The translations under genes and the position numbers were made by a program. From Prescottella sp. R16 (GTDB lineage Bacteria; Actinomycetota; Actinomycetes; Mycobacteriales; Mycobacteriaceae): DNA of 64,000 bases. Under the pieces are notes generated by a model, which saw nothing but the letters and a program-made list of their open reading frames with translations, was not told the origin of the DNA and made no database searches. Shown here one piece after another: positions 31,205 through 39,663 of the stretch. The DNA lies in contig NZ_CP130943.1 in assembly GCF_030656875.1 (NCBI RefSeq), positions 4,464,001-4,528,000 of the forward strand, written 5' to 3'. The first letter of the stretch is position 1. Each line of letters begins with the position of its first letter.

Positions 31205-32593
31205 GTGAGCAGACATCACCACGAGGAGCCGCGGGGCGTCATCGCCCCCGCGTACACGGGCCGGCTCGCAACGAATCCGGTTCCGGCGCTGCGCCTGCCC
31301 GACGAGCCGATGGAGCCGCGGGCCGCCGCCCGGTTCATCCACGACGAACTGATGCTCGACGGCAGCTCCCGGCTCAACCTCGCGACATTCGTGACGACCT
31401 GGATGGACCCCGAGGCCGGGGAACTGATGGCCGAGACGTTCGACAAGAACCTCATCGACAAGGACGAGTACCCGGCGACGTCCGCGATCGAACAACGATG
31501 CGTCAACATGGTGGCCGCCCTGTTCCATGCGCCCGATCTGTCCGAGGACGATCCGGCGTCGGCGACGGGGGTGTCGACGATCGGGTCGAGCGAGGCCGTC
31601 ATGCTCGCCGGCCTCGCCCTCAAGTGGCGGTGGCGGCAGGCCCGGCAACGGGCCGGACTGGACGCGTCCACCCCGAAACTGGTGCTGGGCAGCAATGTCC
31701 AAGTGGTGTGGGAGAAGTTCTGCCGCTACTTCGACGTCGAACCGGTGTACCTGCCGATGGAGCCGGGCCGCTATGTGATCACCCCCGAGCAGGTGACGGC
31801 CGCGGTCGACGAGCACACCATCGGAGTCGTCGCCATTCTCGGCACCACGTACACCGGCGAACTCGAGCCGGTCGAGCAGATCGCCCGCGCACTCGACGAC
31901 GTGGCGGCCGGTGGCGGACCGGACGTCCCGCTGCACGTGGACGCCGCGAGCGGCGGATTCGTGGTGCCGTTCCTCGACCCACACCTGTTGTGGGACTTCA
32001 GGATTCCACGGGTGGTATCGATCAACGTGAGCGGCCACAAGTACGGGCTCACGTACCCCGGTATCGGGTTCGTGCTGTGGCGAGACCGCGAACACCTACC
32101 CGACGACCTGGTGTTCCGGGTGAACTATCTCGGCGGCGACATGCCCACGTTCACACTCAACTTCTCGCGGCCCGGCAACCAGATCGTGGGCCAGTACTAC
32201 AACTTCCTGCGCCTCGGCCGCGAGGGCTACCGCGGCATCATGACGTCACTGCGCGGCACCGCACAGTGGTTGAGCGGCAAGCTGTCCGAGCAGGGGGACT
32301 TCCGCATCATCAGCGACGGCACCGCCGTCCCCGTCCTCGCGTTCGAACTCGACGGCGACCCCGGCTACACCGTCTTCGACATCTCCCACGAACTCCGCTC
32401 CCGCGGCTGGCAGGTGCCCGCCTACACGATGCCCGCCGACGCCGAAGACGTCGCGGTGCTGCGCATCGTGGTCCGCGAAGGGTTCAGCGCCGACCTCGCG
32501 CGACTGCTGTTCGACGACATCGTCGCGGTCTGCGAGCATCTGCGTGCGGACGGTGTCGCGGTCCACTCGACGGCACAGCACTTCGCACACTGA
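31205..32593 (+). CDS. gadB: Glutamate decarboxylase
   Basis: A 462-residue PLP-dependent enzyme that turns glutamate into GABA with uptake of a proton. The cofactor Lys is K279 in SINVSGHKYGLTYPG, preceded by the HVDAASGG (Asp246) that holds the pyridine nitrogen. NLATFVTTWMDPEA and GSSEAVMLAGLA are group-specific. It starts at GTG 31205 with GGAGG 5 bases upstream. No gadC antiporter gene is adjacent, so a role in GABA supply or pH balance is likelier than a dedicated acid-resistance cycle. Confidence 0.93.
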   Translation: MSRHHHEEPRGVIAPAYTGRLATNPVPALRLPDEPMEPRAAARFIHDELMLDGSSRLNLATFVTTWMDPEAGELMAETFDKNLIDKDEYPATSAIEQRCVNMVAALFHAPDLSEDDPASATGVSTIGSSEAVMLAGLALKWRWRQARQRAGLDASTPKLVLGSNVQVVWEKFCRYFDVEPVYLPMEPGRYVITPEQVTAAVDEHTIGVVAILGTTYTGELEPVEQIARALDDVAAGGGPDVPLHVDAASGGFVVPFLDPHLLWDFRIPRVVSINVSGHKYGLTYPGIGFVLWRDREHLPDDLVFRVNYLGGDMPTFTLNFSRPGNQIVGQYYNFLRLGREGYRGIMTSLRGTAQWLSGKLSEQGDFRIISDGTAVPVLAFELDGDPGYTVFDISHELRSRGWQVPAYTMPADAEDVAVLRIVVREGFSADLARLLFDDIVAVCEHLRADGVAVHSTAQHFAH

Positions 32594-32626
32594 ACGGACC
32601 CGACGCACCGAACTAGGCTCGATGCC

Positions 32627-33238
32627 ATGCTGGTGTGGATCAACGGCGCGTTCGGCGCGGGAAAGACTCAGACGGCATTCGAGTTGCATCGACGTGTGGC
32701 CGGGGCGCACGTCGCCGATCCCGAACTCATCGGGTTCGGGATCCACCGGATGCTCCCGGCGTCGGCGCGCGGCGACTTCCAGGACCGGCCTCAGTGGCGG
32801 ACGGCGGTGGTCGCGACGCTCGCCGACGCTGTGGCAGCGCACGACGGGCCGGTGATCGTGCCGATGACACTCGTGGATCCGGACTACTTCGACGAGATCA
32901 TGTCCGGCCTGGCAGGAGCGGGCATCGCGGTGCGGCACTTCACGCTGACTGCCTCACCCGATACTCTGCGCCGCCGACTGCGGACACGCAGCGGCTATTG
33001 GTTGGGACGTGCGGTGGGCCGGGACGAGACCTGGGCAATGGCGCAGATCGACCGCTGCGTCACCGCTCTGGAATCGGCACGGTTCGCAGAGCACGTCGCC
33101 ACGGACGATCGCGTCCTCGACGACGTCGTCGAAGATATCGCCGCCCGCGTGGGCGTGCCGCTACCGGGCGCCCGCTTGAACCGGGTTCGCTACCAGGCGC
33201 GACGAGCAGCAGTAGGGCTCCGACACATCAGACTCTGA
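32627..33238 (+). CDS. Small P-loop NTPase/kinase-like protein (TmrB-like)
   Basis: A 203-residue protein opening directly on the P-loop INGAFGAGKTQTA. The following PELIGFGIHRML and VPMTLVDPDYFDEIM, then TLTASPDTLRRRLRTRSG, resemble the tunicamycin-resistance protein TmrB and related small ATP-binding proteins. It probably phosphorylates or binds a small molecule, but the substrate cannot be named. The C-terminus is Arg-rich. It is 33 bp downstream of gadB and converges on the yqgE-like gene 13 bp away. Confidence 0.78.
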   Translation: MLVWINGAFGAGKTQTAFELHRRVAGAHVADPELIGFGIHRMLPASARGDFQDRPQWRTAVVATLADAVAAHDGPVIVPMTLVDPDYFDEIMSGLAGAGIAVRHFTLTASPDTLRRRLRTRSGYWLGRAVGRDETWAMAQIDRCVTALESARFAEHVATDDRVLDDVVEDIAARVGVPLPGARLNRVRYQARRAAVGLRHIRL

Positions 33239-33251
33239 GGCAGGTTCGTCA

Positions 33252-33857
33252 TCAGTTCAGGTCGACATCGATCGGATGCGTCGCCAGTAGGGCCATCGGC
33301 AGCGGTTGACGGCGCAGCACCCGCCCCCACACATCGGTGCGGGGCGGACTGATCACATCGGACGGCAACGCGGACAACACGATCCAGTCACCGTTCCCGA
33401 TCTCGGCATCGAGTTGACCGAACGTCCACCCGGCATAGCCGGCGAAGATCCGTAGCCCGTCCACGAGCGGGGCGATCGGCGCGGGGTCGGCGTCGAGATC
33501 GACGATCACGACACGGCCGTCGACACGGCGCAGACCCGCGACCTCGGTGATGTCGGCGCCGACCTTCAGCGTCGCCAGGCACAGCGCCGCCTCCCGTGTC
33601 ACCGGGCCGCCCACGTGGATCGCCTTCGGATCGGACGCCAGGTCCGCCCACTGCGGCAGGATCTCCTGCACCGACGTCTCGCTGATCTGGTTGACCACGA
33701 CCCCGAGACTGCCCGCATCGTTGTGTTCGATCACGTAGACGACGGTGCGCCGGAACGTCGGCTCGAACAACTCCGTGGACGCCAGCAGCAGACTTCCCGG
33801 ACGCACCGTGGGATGCGCCGATGCCGTCCGGTCCTCCGGATCCTCCGAATGCGCCAT
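33252..33857 (-). CDS. YqgE/AlgH family protein (UPF0301)
   Basis: A 201-residue protein with the family blocks PGSLLLASTELFEPTFRRTVVYVIEHN, GSLGVVVNQ, HVGGPV and FAGYAGWTFGQLDAEI. The family is widely conserved and of unresolved function; AlgH was once called a regulator of alginate genes. The ATG at 33857 gives the normal length. It lies 71 bp after the end of a TetR gene and could be transcribed from its own promoter. Confidence 0.9.
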   Translation of the reverse strand: MAHSEDPEDRTASAHPTVRPGSLLLASTELFEPTFRRTVVYVIEHNDAGSLGVVVNQISETSVQEILPQWADLASDPKAIHVGGPVTREAALCLATLKVGADITEVAGLRRVDGRVVIVDLDADPAPIAPLVDGLRIFAGYAGWTFGQLDAEIGNGDWIVLSALPSDVISPPRTDVWGRVLRRQPLPMALLATHPIDVDLN

Positions 33858-33928
33858 TCGGTCATCATTCCACCGACACCGCCGAGACGGGAGGTGTGAT
33901 TCGGGGACGTCTCGGTGTGGTCGGTGCG

Positions 33929-34621
33929 TCACCCCAGCCCGACGATCCGGTCCAGCACGGTCAGCTGATGCTCGAACAGCATCGCGGGATCGGTGAACGT
34001 GTCCGGGCCGTACTGCCCGAACACCTCGAAGTTCACCGCACCGAACAGGGCCGCCCACGCCGCCACCCCGTTCGCGAGTACCGGGCCGGGGACGGTCAGC
34101 CCCATGTCGGCGCGGATCCGGTCGAGGTCCGCGGACAGGACCGGGCCGACGGGCGACTCCGCCGGGGTGAGGGCCCCCGCCCGGTACGCGTCCTCGACGA
34201 TGCCGACGAGTGCCACGACCACCCGGGTGCCGGGGCCGGTCGTGCGTTCGGCGGGCGCGTGATAGCCGGGGACAGGACTGCCGAACAGCAGTGCGTAGCG
34301 GGCGGTTTCGCGCACCGCCCACCCGCGGACGGCCCGCGCGAGGGCGTGCAGACGTCCCCGATGGTCGTCGGCCGGCAGTCCCTCGAGGGCGGCGTCCACC
34401 TCGGCGCCGAGCTCGTCGTAGGCGTCGACGACCAGCAAGGTGAGCAGGTCGTCGCGGCTCGCGACGTACCGGTACACCGCCGACGACACGACCCCCAGAT
34501 CGCGGGCGACCGCGCGCAGCGACAGCGCCGCCGCCCCGTGTGTGGCCAGGTGCTCGCGTCCGATGCGGGTGATCTCGGCGAGCGTCCGTTCCCGGGCGCG
34601 TTCGCGGGGTGTCGTGGTCAT
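33929..34621 (-). CDS. TetR-family transcriptional regulator
   Basis: A 230-residue repressor. The N-terminal HTH spans residues ~10-60 (RERTLAEITRIGREHLATHGAAALSLRAVARDLGVVSSAVYRYVASRDDLL). The C-terminal part is a TetR_C (WHG) type ligand domain. ATG 34621 is preferred; a start 13 codons upstream would run into the first operator. It diverges from an NAD-dependent epimerase gene. The gap holds two copies of a GAGAGCACCGCTCT dyad, so it very probably represses both itself and the epimerase. Confidence 0.9.
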   Translation of the reverse strand: MTTTPRERARERTLAEITRIGREHLATHGAAALSLRAVARDLGVVSSAVYRYVASRDDLLTLLVVDAYDELGAEVDAALEGLPADDHRGRLHALARAVRGWAVRETARYALLFGSPVPGYHAPAERTTGPGTRVVVALVGIVEDAYRAGALTPAESPVGPVLSADLDRIRADMGLTVPGPVLANGVAAWAALFGAVNFEVFGQYGPDTFTDPAMLFEHQLTVLDRIVGLG

Positions 34622-34662
34622 GGCGTCCACCCTGCCCAGATCCGAGAGCACTGTCAACAAAT

Positions 34663-34677
34663 GAGAGCACCGCTCTT
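34663..34677. promoter_or_regulatory. TetR operator copy 1
   Basis: GAGAGCACCGCTCTT holds the perfect dyad AGAGC-ACC-GCTCT. It lies 42 bp upstream of the tetR start. A third, partial copy (GAGAGCACTG) lies at 34644-34653. Confidence 0.7.
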
Positions 34678-34711
34678 GACACCACCTCCGGCGCGGCGCA
34701 TCCTCGAAAGA

Positions 34712-34726
34712 GAGAGCACCGCTCTC
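34712..34726. promoter_or_regulatory. TetR operator copy 2
   Basis: GAGAGCACCGCTCTC repeats the core of copy 1 with a centre-to-centre distance of 49 bp. It lies 37 bp upstream of the epimerase start, where it would block that promoter. Confidence 0.7.
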
Positions 34727-34762
34727 GGTTCATCGGATCGCCGGAGAGAAAGCGAGCACACC

Positions 34763-35704
34763 ATGCCGAAACTGCAGGTCGTCACCGGTGCCGGACCGGT
34801 CGGCCGGACCGTCGCACAGCAGCTGGCCGACGCCGGCCACGACGTCCGCATCCTCACCCGGTCCGGTAGCGGGCCGGAGCATCCCCGGATCGAACGGCGG
34901 CGAGTGGACATCTCCGACCCCGCGGCTCTCGCCCCCGCCCTCGCGGGCGCGTCCGCCGTCTTCCACTGCATCCACGGTTCCGCCTACGACGCCCGCGTCT
35001 GGGCGCGGGAATTGCCCGCCGCCGAACAGGTGGTGATGGACGCCGCCCGCCGGATCGGCGCCGTGGCCGTGTTCCCGGAGAGCCTCTACTCGTACGGCCG
35101 ACCGGACGGCCCGATGACCGAGGACAGCCCCCGGACCGCGGCCACCGGGAAGCTCGGGGTCCGCACCCGGCTGCTCGCGGCCCGCGCCGCGCATCCCGCG
35201 GACACGGTGTCCGTCGTGGCGTCGGACTTCTTCGGTCCACACGCCCGGACGGCACACGCGGGGGAGCGAATGGTGCCGAATATTCTGCGCGGCAGGACAA
35301 TTCGTGTCCTCGGCCGGGCCGATGCGGTGCACTCGTTCACGTACGTGCCGGATCTGGCGGCGGCGATGATCACCGCCGCCCACGATCCGAGCCGGTGGAA
35401 CAGCGTCCTGCACGCCCCCACCGGCCCCGCCGTGACGCAGCGGCAACTGGTGGCGGCGTTCGCGGAGGCCGCCGGGATCCCGGCCCCGACGGTCGGCACG
35501 ATCCCCGGCCCGCTGTTGCGCGCGGTCGGTGCGGTGCACCGCCCCACCCGGGAACTCGCCGAAACGCTGTACCAGTTCGAGGCGCCCTACGTGATGGACT
35601 CGAGCCGCAGCGAACACCTGCTCGGCCTCACCGCGACGCCACTCGACGAGGCCGCTGCCACCACCGTCCGGTGGTGGCGCAGCGAGGTACCGGCGGCCCG
35701 TTAG
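34763..35704 (+). CDS. NAD(P)-dependent epimerase/dehydratase family protein
   Basis: A 313-residue extended-SDR protein. The cofactor motif at the N-terminus is TGAGPVGRTVAQQL, a variant of GxxGxxG. The usual YxxxK catalytic pair is unclear: ESLYSYGRPDGPM carries Tyr but without the spaced Lys, so it is an atypical member rather than a true epimerase. HSFTYVPDLAAAMI is a conserved block of this group. It is the divergent target of the TetR repressor and is 10 bp upstream of an MFS gene that may share its promoter. Its substrate is unknown. Confidence 0.85.
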   Translation: MPKLQVVTGAGPVGRTVAQQLADAGHDVRILTRSGSGPEHPRIERRRVDISDPAALAPALAGASAVFHCIHGSAYDARVWARELPAAEQVVMDAARRIGAVAVFPESLYSYGRPDGPMTEDSPRTAATGKLGVRTRLLAARAAHPADTVSVVASDFFGPHARTAHAGERMVPNILRGRTIRVLGRADAVHSFTYVPDLAAAMITAAHDPSRWNSVLHAPTGPAVTQRQLVAAFAEAAGIPAPTVGTIPGPLLRAVGAVHRPTRELAETLYQFEAPYVMDSSRSEHLLGLTATPLDEAAATTVRWWRSEVPAAR

Positions 35705-35714
35705 GGTCGGTTGC

Positions 35715-37004
35715 GTGCGCAGATGGGATTCGGTTCGCGATACGGCGGCAGCAGCCGCCACGACACTGCGCCACTCGCCGGGGCTGGCCCGGCTCACGAC
35801 GGTCCGGTTCGCGAGCCAGTTCGGTGACGGCCTGTTCCAGGCCGCGCTCGGTGGCGCGATCCTGTTCAACCCGGAACGCGAAACCGAGCCGCTCGCCATC
35901 GCCGCCGGATTCGCGGTGCTGTTGCTGCCGTACTCGGTGATCGGACCGTTCGCCGGCGCCCTCCTCGACCGGTGGGACCGGCGTGCGGTGCTGCTGTGGG
36001 CGAATCTGCTGCGCGGCAGTCTCATCCTCGTCATCGCCACCCTGCTGATCTCGGGGGCCGGCGAAGGACCGCTGCTGGTGTTGGCACTCACGGCGATCGG
36101 GGTGAGCCGGTTCGTGCTCGCCGGGGCGTCGGCGTCACTGCCGCACGTGGTCCGGACGAGCTGGCTGGTGCCGACCAACTCCGTCCTCGCCACCGTGGGG
36201 TCGGCGTTCTCGGCCCTCGGCGCCACCACCGCCGTCACCGTCATCGGCATCGTCGGCGCCGGCGATCTGGGATCCGGTGTCGCCGTCGCCGTCGGTGCGA
36301 TCGGATCGGTCGTCGCGGCCGCGGCGGTCCGCGGGTTCGCCCGACGCTCCCTCGGCCCCGCCGACGACCAGCCGAAAGGCACGGCCGCCGCGGTCCTGTC
36401 GGGGCTGCGCACGGGTGCGGGTGCGGTGTGGGAGAAACCCGGGGTGACGACCGTGATGATCGGAATCGGCGTCCACCGTGTCGTTTTCGGGATCGACACC
36501 CTCATCATGGTGCTGGTGTTGCGGACCCCTGCCACCGACTCCGGACTGCCCGCCGGCCTCGCCGGATTCGGTGTCGCAGTCGGCGCGACCGCCGCCGGCA
36601 TGCTGCTCGCCGCGCTCGCCACCCCGTGGCTGATCCCGCGACTCGGCCGCTCCCGGACAGTGGTGACCGCCCTCGTGTTCGCGGTCCTGGTCCAGATACT
36701 CTTCGTCGCGTCCCTGACCCAGCCGCTGCTGCTGGCCGGCGCGTTCCTCCTCGGATTCGCCGGCCAGAGCATCAAACTCACCGGTGACGCCGCGATGCAG
36801 ATCGAGATCGACGACGACCGCCGCGGCCAGGTGTTCGCCCTGCAGGACACCGTCTTCAACATCGCGTTCTGCGCGGCGATCGCCGCCGGCGCCGCCGTCG
36901 TCGCCCCCGACGGGCACTCGCTCGGCCTCGTCCTCGCCGGCGCCGGCATCTACACGGCCGGTCTGCTCGCGGTCACCGCCAACGGTCGCCGCACCGCGCG
37001 GTGA
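35715..37004 (+). CDS. MFS transporter (MFS_3/enterobactin-exporter-like)
   Basis: A 429-residue protein with about 12 membrane segments. GPFAGALLDRWDRRAVLLWANLLRG is motif A of the MFS_3 group, which includes EntS-like and macrolide-type exporters. It starts at GTG 35715, 10 bp after the epimerase-like gene, so TetR may control both. The pairing of a dehydrogenase-like enzyme with an exporter under one TetR suggests response to a toxic compound, which is inference only. It converges with the Asp-repeat protein gene. Confidence 0.88.
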   Translation: MRRWDSVRDTAAAAATTLRHSPGLARLTTVRFASQFGDGLFQAALGGAILFNPERETEPLAIAAGFAVLLLPYSVIGPFAGALLDRWDRRAVLLWANLLRGSLILVIATLLISGAGEGPLLVLALTAIGVSRFVLAGASASLPHVVRTSWLVPTNSVLATVGSAFSALGATTAVTVIGIVGAGDLGSGVAVAVGAIGSVVAAAAVRGFARRSLGPADDQPKGTAAAVLSGLRTGAGAVWEKPGVTTVMIGIGVHRVVFGIDTLIMVLVLRTPATDSGLPAGLAGFGVAVGATAAGMLLAALATPWLIPRLGRSRTVVTALVFAVLVQILFVASLTQPLLLAGAFLLGFAGQSIKLTGDAAMQIEIDDDRRGQVFALQDTVFNIAFCAAIAAGAAVVAPDGHSLGLVLAGAGIYTAGLLAVTANGRRTAR

Positions 37005-37022
37005 CCGACCCGGCAGCGACCG

Positions 37023-37478
37023 TCACGGCTCGCCCAGAACCGTATCGAGCCGGCCGTCACCGTCGGTGTCGCTGAGCCGCATCGACATCCGTGCCGGATC
37101 GTCCCCGGCCACCAGGATCGTGTCGTCGCGACCGTCGCCGTCGGAATCGACACTGCGCCACACCGACGGCTCCGGAGGTGGAGCCTGCTGAGGCGGAATC
37201 GGTGGTGCCGGCGCCTGATCCACCTCGCGGGCCCACACGCCGCGGCCGTCCGGGTCGGCGAACCACCGTTCCCCCGCGCCGTCGAGATCGAGCACCACCC
37301 GGTCCGCCCGACCGTCCCCGTCGCTGTCCCACATCACGTCGTCGAGCAGACCGTCGCCGTCGAAATCGAGCCGGACCGCGTCGAACACCCCGTCATCTGT
37401 GACATCGACGTCGGCCACCGACGACCACGTGGTGATCTCGCCGTCCCCCGTCCCGAACCAGTACTCGAGTGCGCCCAT
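37023..37478 (-). CDS. Asp/Gly-repeat, probably calcium-binding protein (DUF6802-like)
   Basis: A 151-residue acidic protein. Four copies of a D-x-D-G-D-G-x-x-D motif (DFDGDGLLDD, DSDGDGRADR, DSDGDGRDDT, DTDGDGRLDT) resemble the calcium loops of dockerin and thrombospondin type 3 repeats. A Pro-rich linker (QAPAPPIPPQQAPPPEP) splits two pairs of repeats. There is no signal peptide. It starts 36 bp after the stop of the DUF1023 hydrolase gene in the same direction, so the two are probably one operon with the WXG100-like gene. Calcium binding is inferred from the motifs. Confidence 0.75.
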   Translation of the reverse strand: MGALEYWFGTGDGEITTWSSVADVDVTDDGVFDAVRLDFDGDGLLDDVMWDSDGDGRADRVVLDLDGAGERWFADPDGRGVWAREVDQAPAPPIPPQQAPPPEPSVWRSVDSDGDGRDDTILVAGDDPARMSMRLSDTDGDGRLDTVLGEP

Positions 37479-37514
37479 ACCGGTGTGGACGCAACGGGAC
37501 GGCGTGCGGTTCCG

Positions 37515-39233
37515 TCACGGCGCAACCGAATTCGCCGGTACCGGTGTACCGCCGTCGACGAGCACCACGTTGCCGGGCAGTCCCGCGACGACGGCGGCCA
37601 GGTTGTAGCCGCTGGTCCGCAGCCGGCCGCCGGCGTCCGGGCGCGCGTACTCGCTGTGCCCGGACGCCCCGGCCCGCTCCGTGCCGTCGACGACGGTGGC
37701 CGCCGTGGACAGGTGCACGACACCGTCCACCGTGTCCGGACGCGGACCGAACCGTCCCAGCCGGGCGACCACGTCACCGTCCGCGGTCATCTCGTACAGG
37801 CGGCCGGGCCCGAGCCCCAGATCGGCCGGGGAACGGGTACCGACGAGGCCGGGGGAGCCGTACACCACCACGTCGTCGACCGGGTGCCGGCCGGGTTCGC
37901 GGAGCGCGAGACCGGTGGTGACCGACCCGTACGAGTGCCCGATCGCGGTGACGTGCGGATCGGACCCGGTGTGCGCGGCACCGAGACCGTCGTAGAACCG
38001 GGCCAGATCCCGGCCCCCGTCCCGGGCCCGGGACGCCGACGCCACCGCGACACCGCCCGTGGCGACGTCGGTGAGATTCCCGGCGGTCCGCGGCGGATCG
38101 TAGCCGATCCACGCGATCGTGGCGACAGTGTCGTCACTGCCGTTGTCCCGCAACTGGTTCGATGCTTCCTCCCGCAGCAGCGACGCCTCGTCCACCATCG
38201 AACCGAGACTCGATCGGACCGTCGTGTTCATACCCGGCGTCGTCACCGCGACATGATCGGCGGTATCGGGATCACCGACGGCCACCGCGGCCCGCACCTG
38301 CGCCCCGGAGTAGGCGTCGAGCAGCAGCAACCGCCGGTCCGGATGATCACGGACCGCACCCGCCACGGCGTCCAGGTCGGCGATCCGGTCGGTGACGTCC
38401 GCCAGCCGCCGGTACGCCACCTGCGCCCCACTGCCGTCGAGGCGGACAATGCTGTCGGCCAACGACTTCTGAATACCCATCAGCTCGTCCCGCACCACCG
38501 GCAACCGATCCAGGTTCGCCCGGTGCCGGGCGTCGGCGGGCACCCCGTCCCGGCTCCCGACGTCGTCGGCCGGTATGCCGCGCTGCTGCCCGGGTGTGAG
38601 CGCGTCCCACCAGCGCCGGTTCTCCGCCGCGGACGCGTCCCGCGGCGGCGGCAACGGTACCGGCACCACACCGTCCCACACCGCGCCCCGACCGTCGCGG
38701 GGCAACAGCGCGAACGCCGACGCGACCGCGGACCGGGCCGCCTCGTCGGCCGCGCCGAGGGCACCGAGCGCCGCCCGGAGCACGGCGCCGTGCTGCACCG
38801 CCCGCTGCGCGAGCACACCGAACGCACGGGCCCCGGCGAACCCGAACGTCGAGGACAACACCGCCGTCATCGCCGCCGACGGGGCCACCTCGCCGTCGTC
38901 GCCCACATCGAACCCGGCGGCCTGCGCGTCGCCGGCGGCGGACAACACCTCGGCCCGGGTGCGCTCGAGCCGGGGAACAGCACCGTGCGCGGCATCGGCG
39001 GCCGACCCCAGCACCGACACCGCCCGGACTCCCAGACCGCGGATCTCCTCGCCGCGGCGGCGGGCACTCTCGGCGGCGTCACCGCCCCAGTGGTCCCGGG
39101 TGCCGTCGACGGCCCGGAACGCCACCGCCAGTTCCCCGTCGAGGACGTCACCGCACCGGCGCCACTCGTCGGCCTGCCGGGCCAGCCCGGACGGTGTCCA
39201 TGCCCGCGCCCGCGACACGGTGGGCACGCTCAC
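37515..39233 (-). CDS. Large alpha/beta hydrolase of the DUF1023 family with WXG-like N-terminal helices
   Basis: A 572-residue protein. Residues 1-~200 are helical and Ala-rich, with a W-G-G turn (DHWGGDAAESARRR) like the bend of WXG100/EspC proteins. The C-terminal half is the DUF1023 hydrolase, with the nucleophile elbow GHSYGSVTTGLAL and a core strand VVVYGSPGLVG. It has no signal peptide. The GTG start overlaps the stop of the upstream WXG100-like gene by 4 bases. DUF1023 proteins are common in Actinobacteria but little studied; the WXG-like front end and neighbour suggest export by a type VII system. Its substrate is unknown. Confidence 0.82.
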   Translation of the reverse strand: MSVPTVSRARAWTPSGLARQADEWRRCGDVLDGELAVAFRAVDGTRDHWGGDAAESARRRGEEIRGLGVRAVSVLGSAADAAHGAVPRLERTRAEVLSAAGDAQAAGFDVGDDGEVAPSAAMTAVLSSTFGFAGARAFGVLAQRAVQHGAVLRAALGALGAADEAARSAVASAFALLPRDGRGAVWDGVVPVPLPPPRDASAAENRRWWDALTPGQQRGIPADDVGSRDGVPADARHRANLDRLPVVRDELMGIQKSLADSIVRLDGSGAQVAYRRLADVTDRIADLDAVAGAVRDHPDRRLLLLDAYSGAQVRAAVAVGDPDTADHVAVTTPGMNTTVRSSLGSMVDEASLLREEASNQLRDNGSDDTVATIAWIGYDPPRTAGNLTDVATGGVAVASASRARDGGRDLARFYDGLGAAHTGSDPHVTAIGHSYGSVTTGLALREPGRHPVDDVVVYGSPGLVGTRSPADLGLGPGRLYEMTADGDVVARLGRFGPRPDTVDGVVHLSTAATVVDGTERAGASGHSEYARPDAGGRLRTSGYNLAAVVAGLPGNVVLVDGGTPVPANSVAP

Positions 39234-39526
39234 CGCGGATCACCCGCCGCGAACAGCAGGGACGCCGCCGCCTCGTCCGTGCGGATGTAGTCGTCCGCCG
39301 CCTGCTGCGCGAGCCCCGACCAGCTGTGCAGCAGCTCCGCGACCACCTCCACGACCCGTCCCGTCGCCCGCGAGCCGGTATCGCACGCATCCACCACCGA
39401 CGCACCGTCGAGCATCGAACCCACCTGTACGTCAGCAGGTTTCGCAGTATCGATATCCTTGCCTGCCGCACCGACCGTCCGTGCCGCCGCGGCCAGCAGC
39501 TCCGCATCGACCCACACCTCGGCCAT
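39230..39526 (-). CDS. WXG100/EspC-like small protein with a type VII secretion motif
   Basis: A 98-residue, all-helical protein. Two helices are separated by a W-S-G turn (LLHSWSGLAQQ), and the second carries Y-I-R-T-D, which fits the Yxxx[D/E] secretion signal of type VII substrates. Length and motif order match WXG100/EspC family proteins, which are exported as helical hairpins, usually with a partner. Its stop overlaps the hydrolase start (GTGA), so the two should be made in linked amounts and the hydrolase could be the partner. No ESX machinery genes lie in the window. Confidence 0.75.
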   Translation of the reverse strand: MAEVWVDAELLAAAARTVGAAGKDIDTAKPADVQVGSMLDGASVVDACDTGSRATGRVVEVVAELLHSWSGLAQQAADDYIRTDEAAASLLFAAGDPR

Positions 39527-39606
39527 GTCGTCCCCCTCACCCGTGACGTCCCACCCGCCCGGACGTTACGGCACCCTCGGCCCCCGACACCCCGCCCGAC
39601 ACCCGG

Positions 39607-39637
39607 TTATCCACAGGTTGTTCCCCCTTGTGGACAA
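39607..39637. promoter_or_regulatory. Inverted pair of DnaA-box sequences
   Basis: TTATCCACA (39607-39615) is the perfect DnaA box. TGTGGACAA (39629-39637) is the reverse complement of TTGTCCACA, a common variant. They face each other with a 13-bp spacer upstream of the WXG100-like gene. They could bind DnaA, or be chance. Confidence 0.4.
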
Positions 39638-39663
39638 CTCGTGGGCCCTGTTTTCCGGGGCCT

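Noticed and set aside
31205..32593. Dedicated acid-resistance island around gadB
   Set aside because: No GABA/glutamate antiporter or acid regulator is adjacent; neighbours are an unrelated symporter and a TmrB-like protein.
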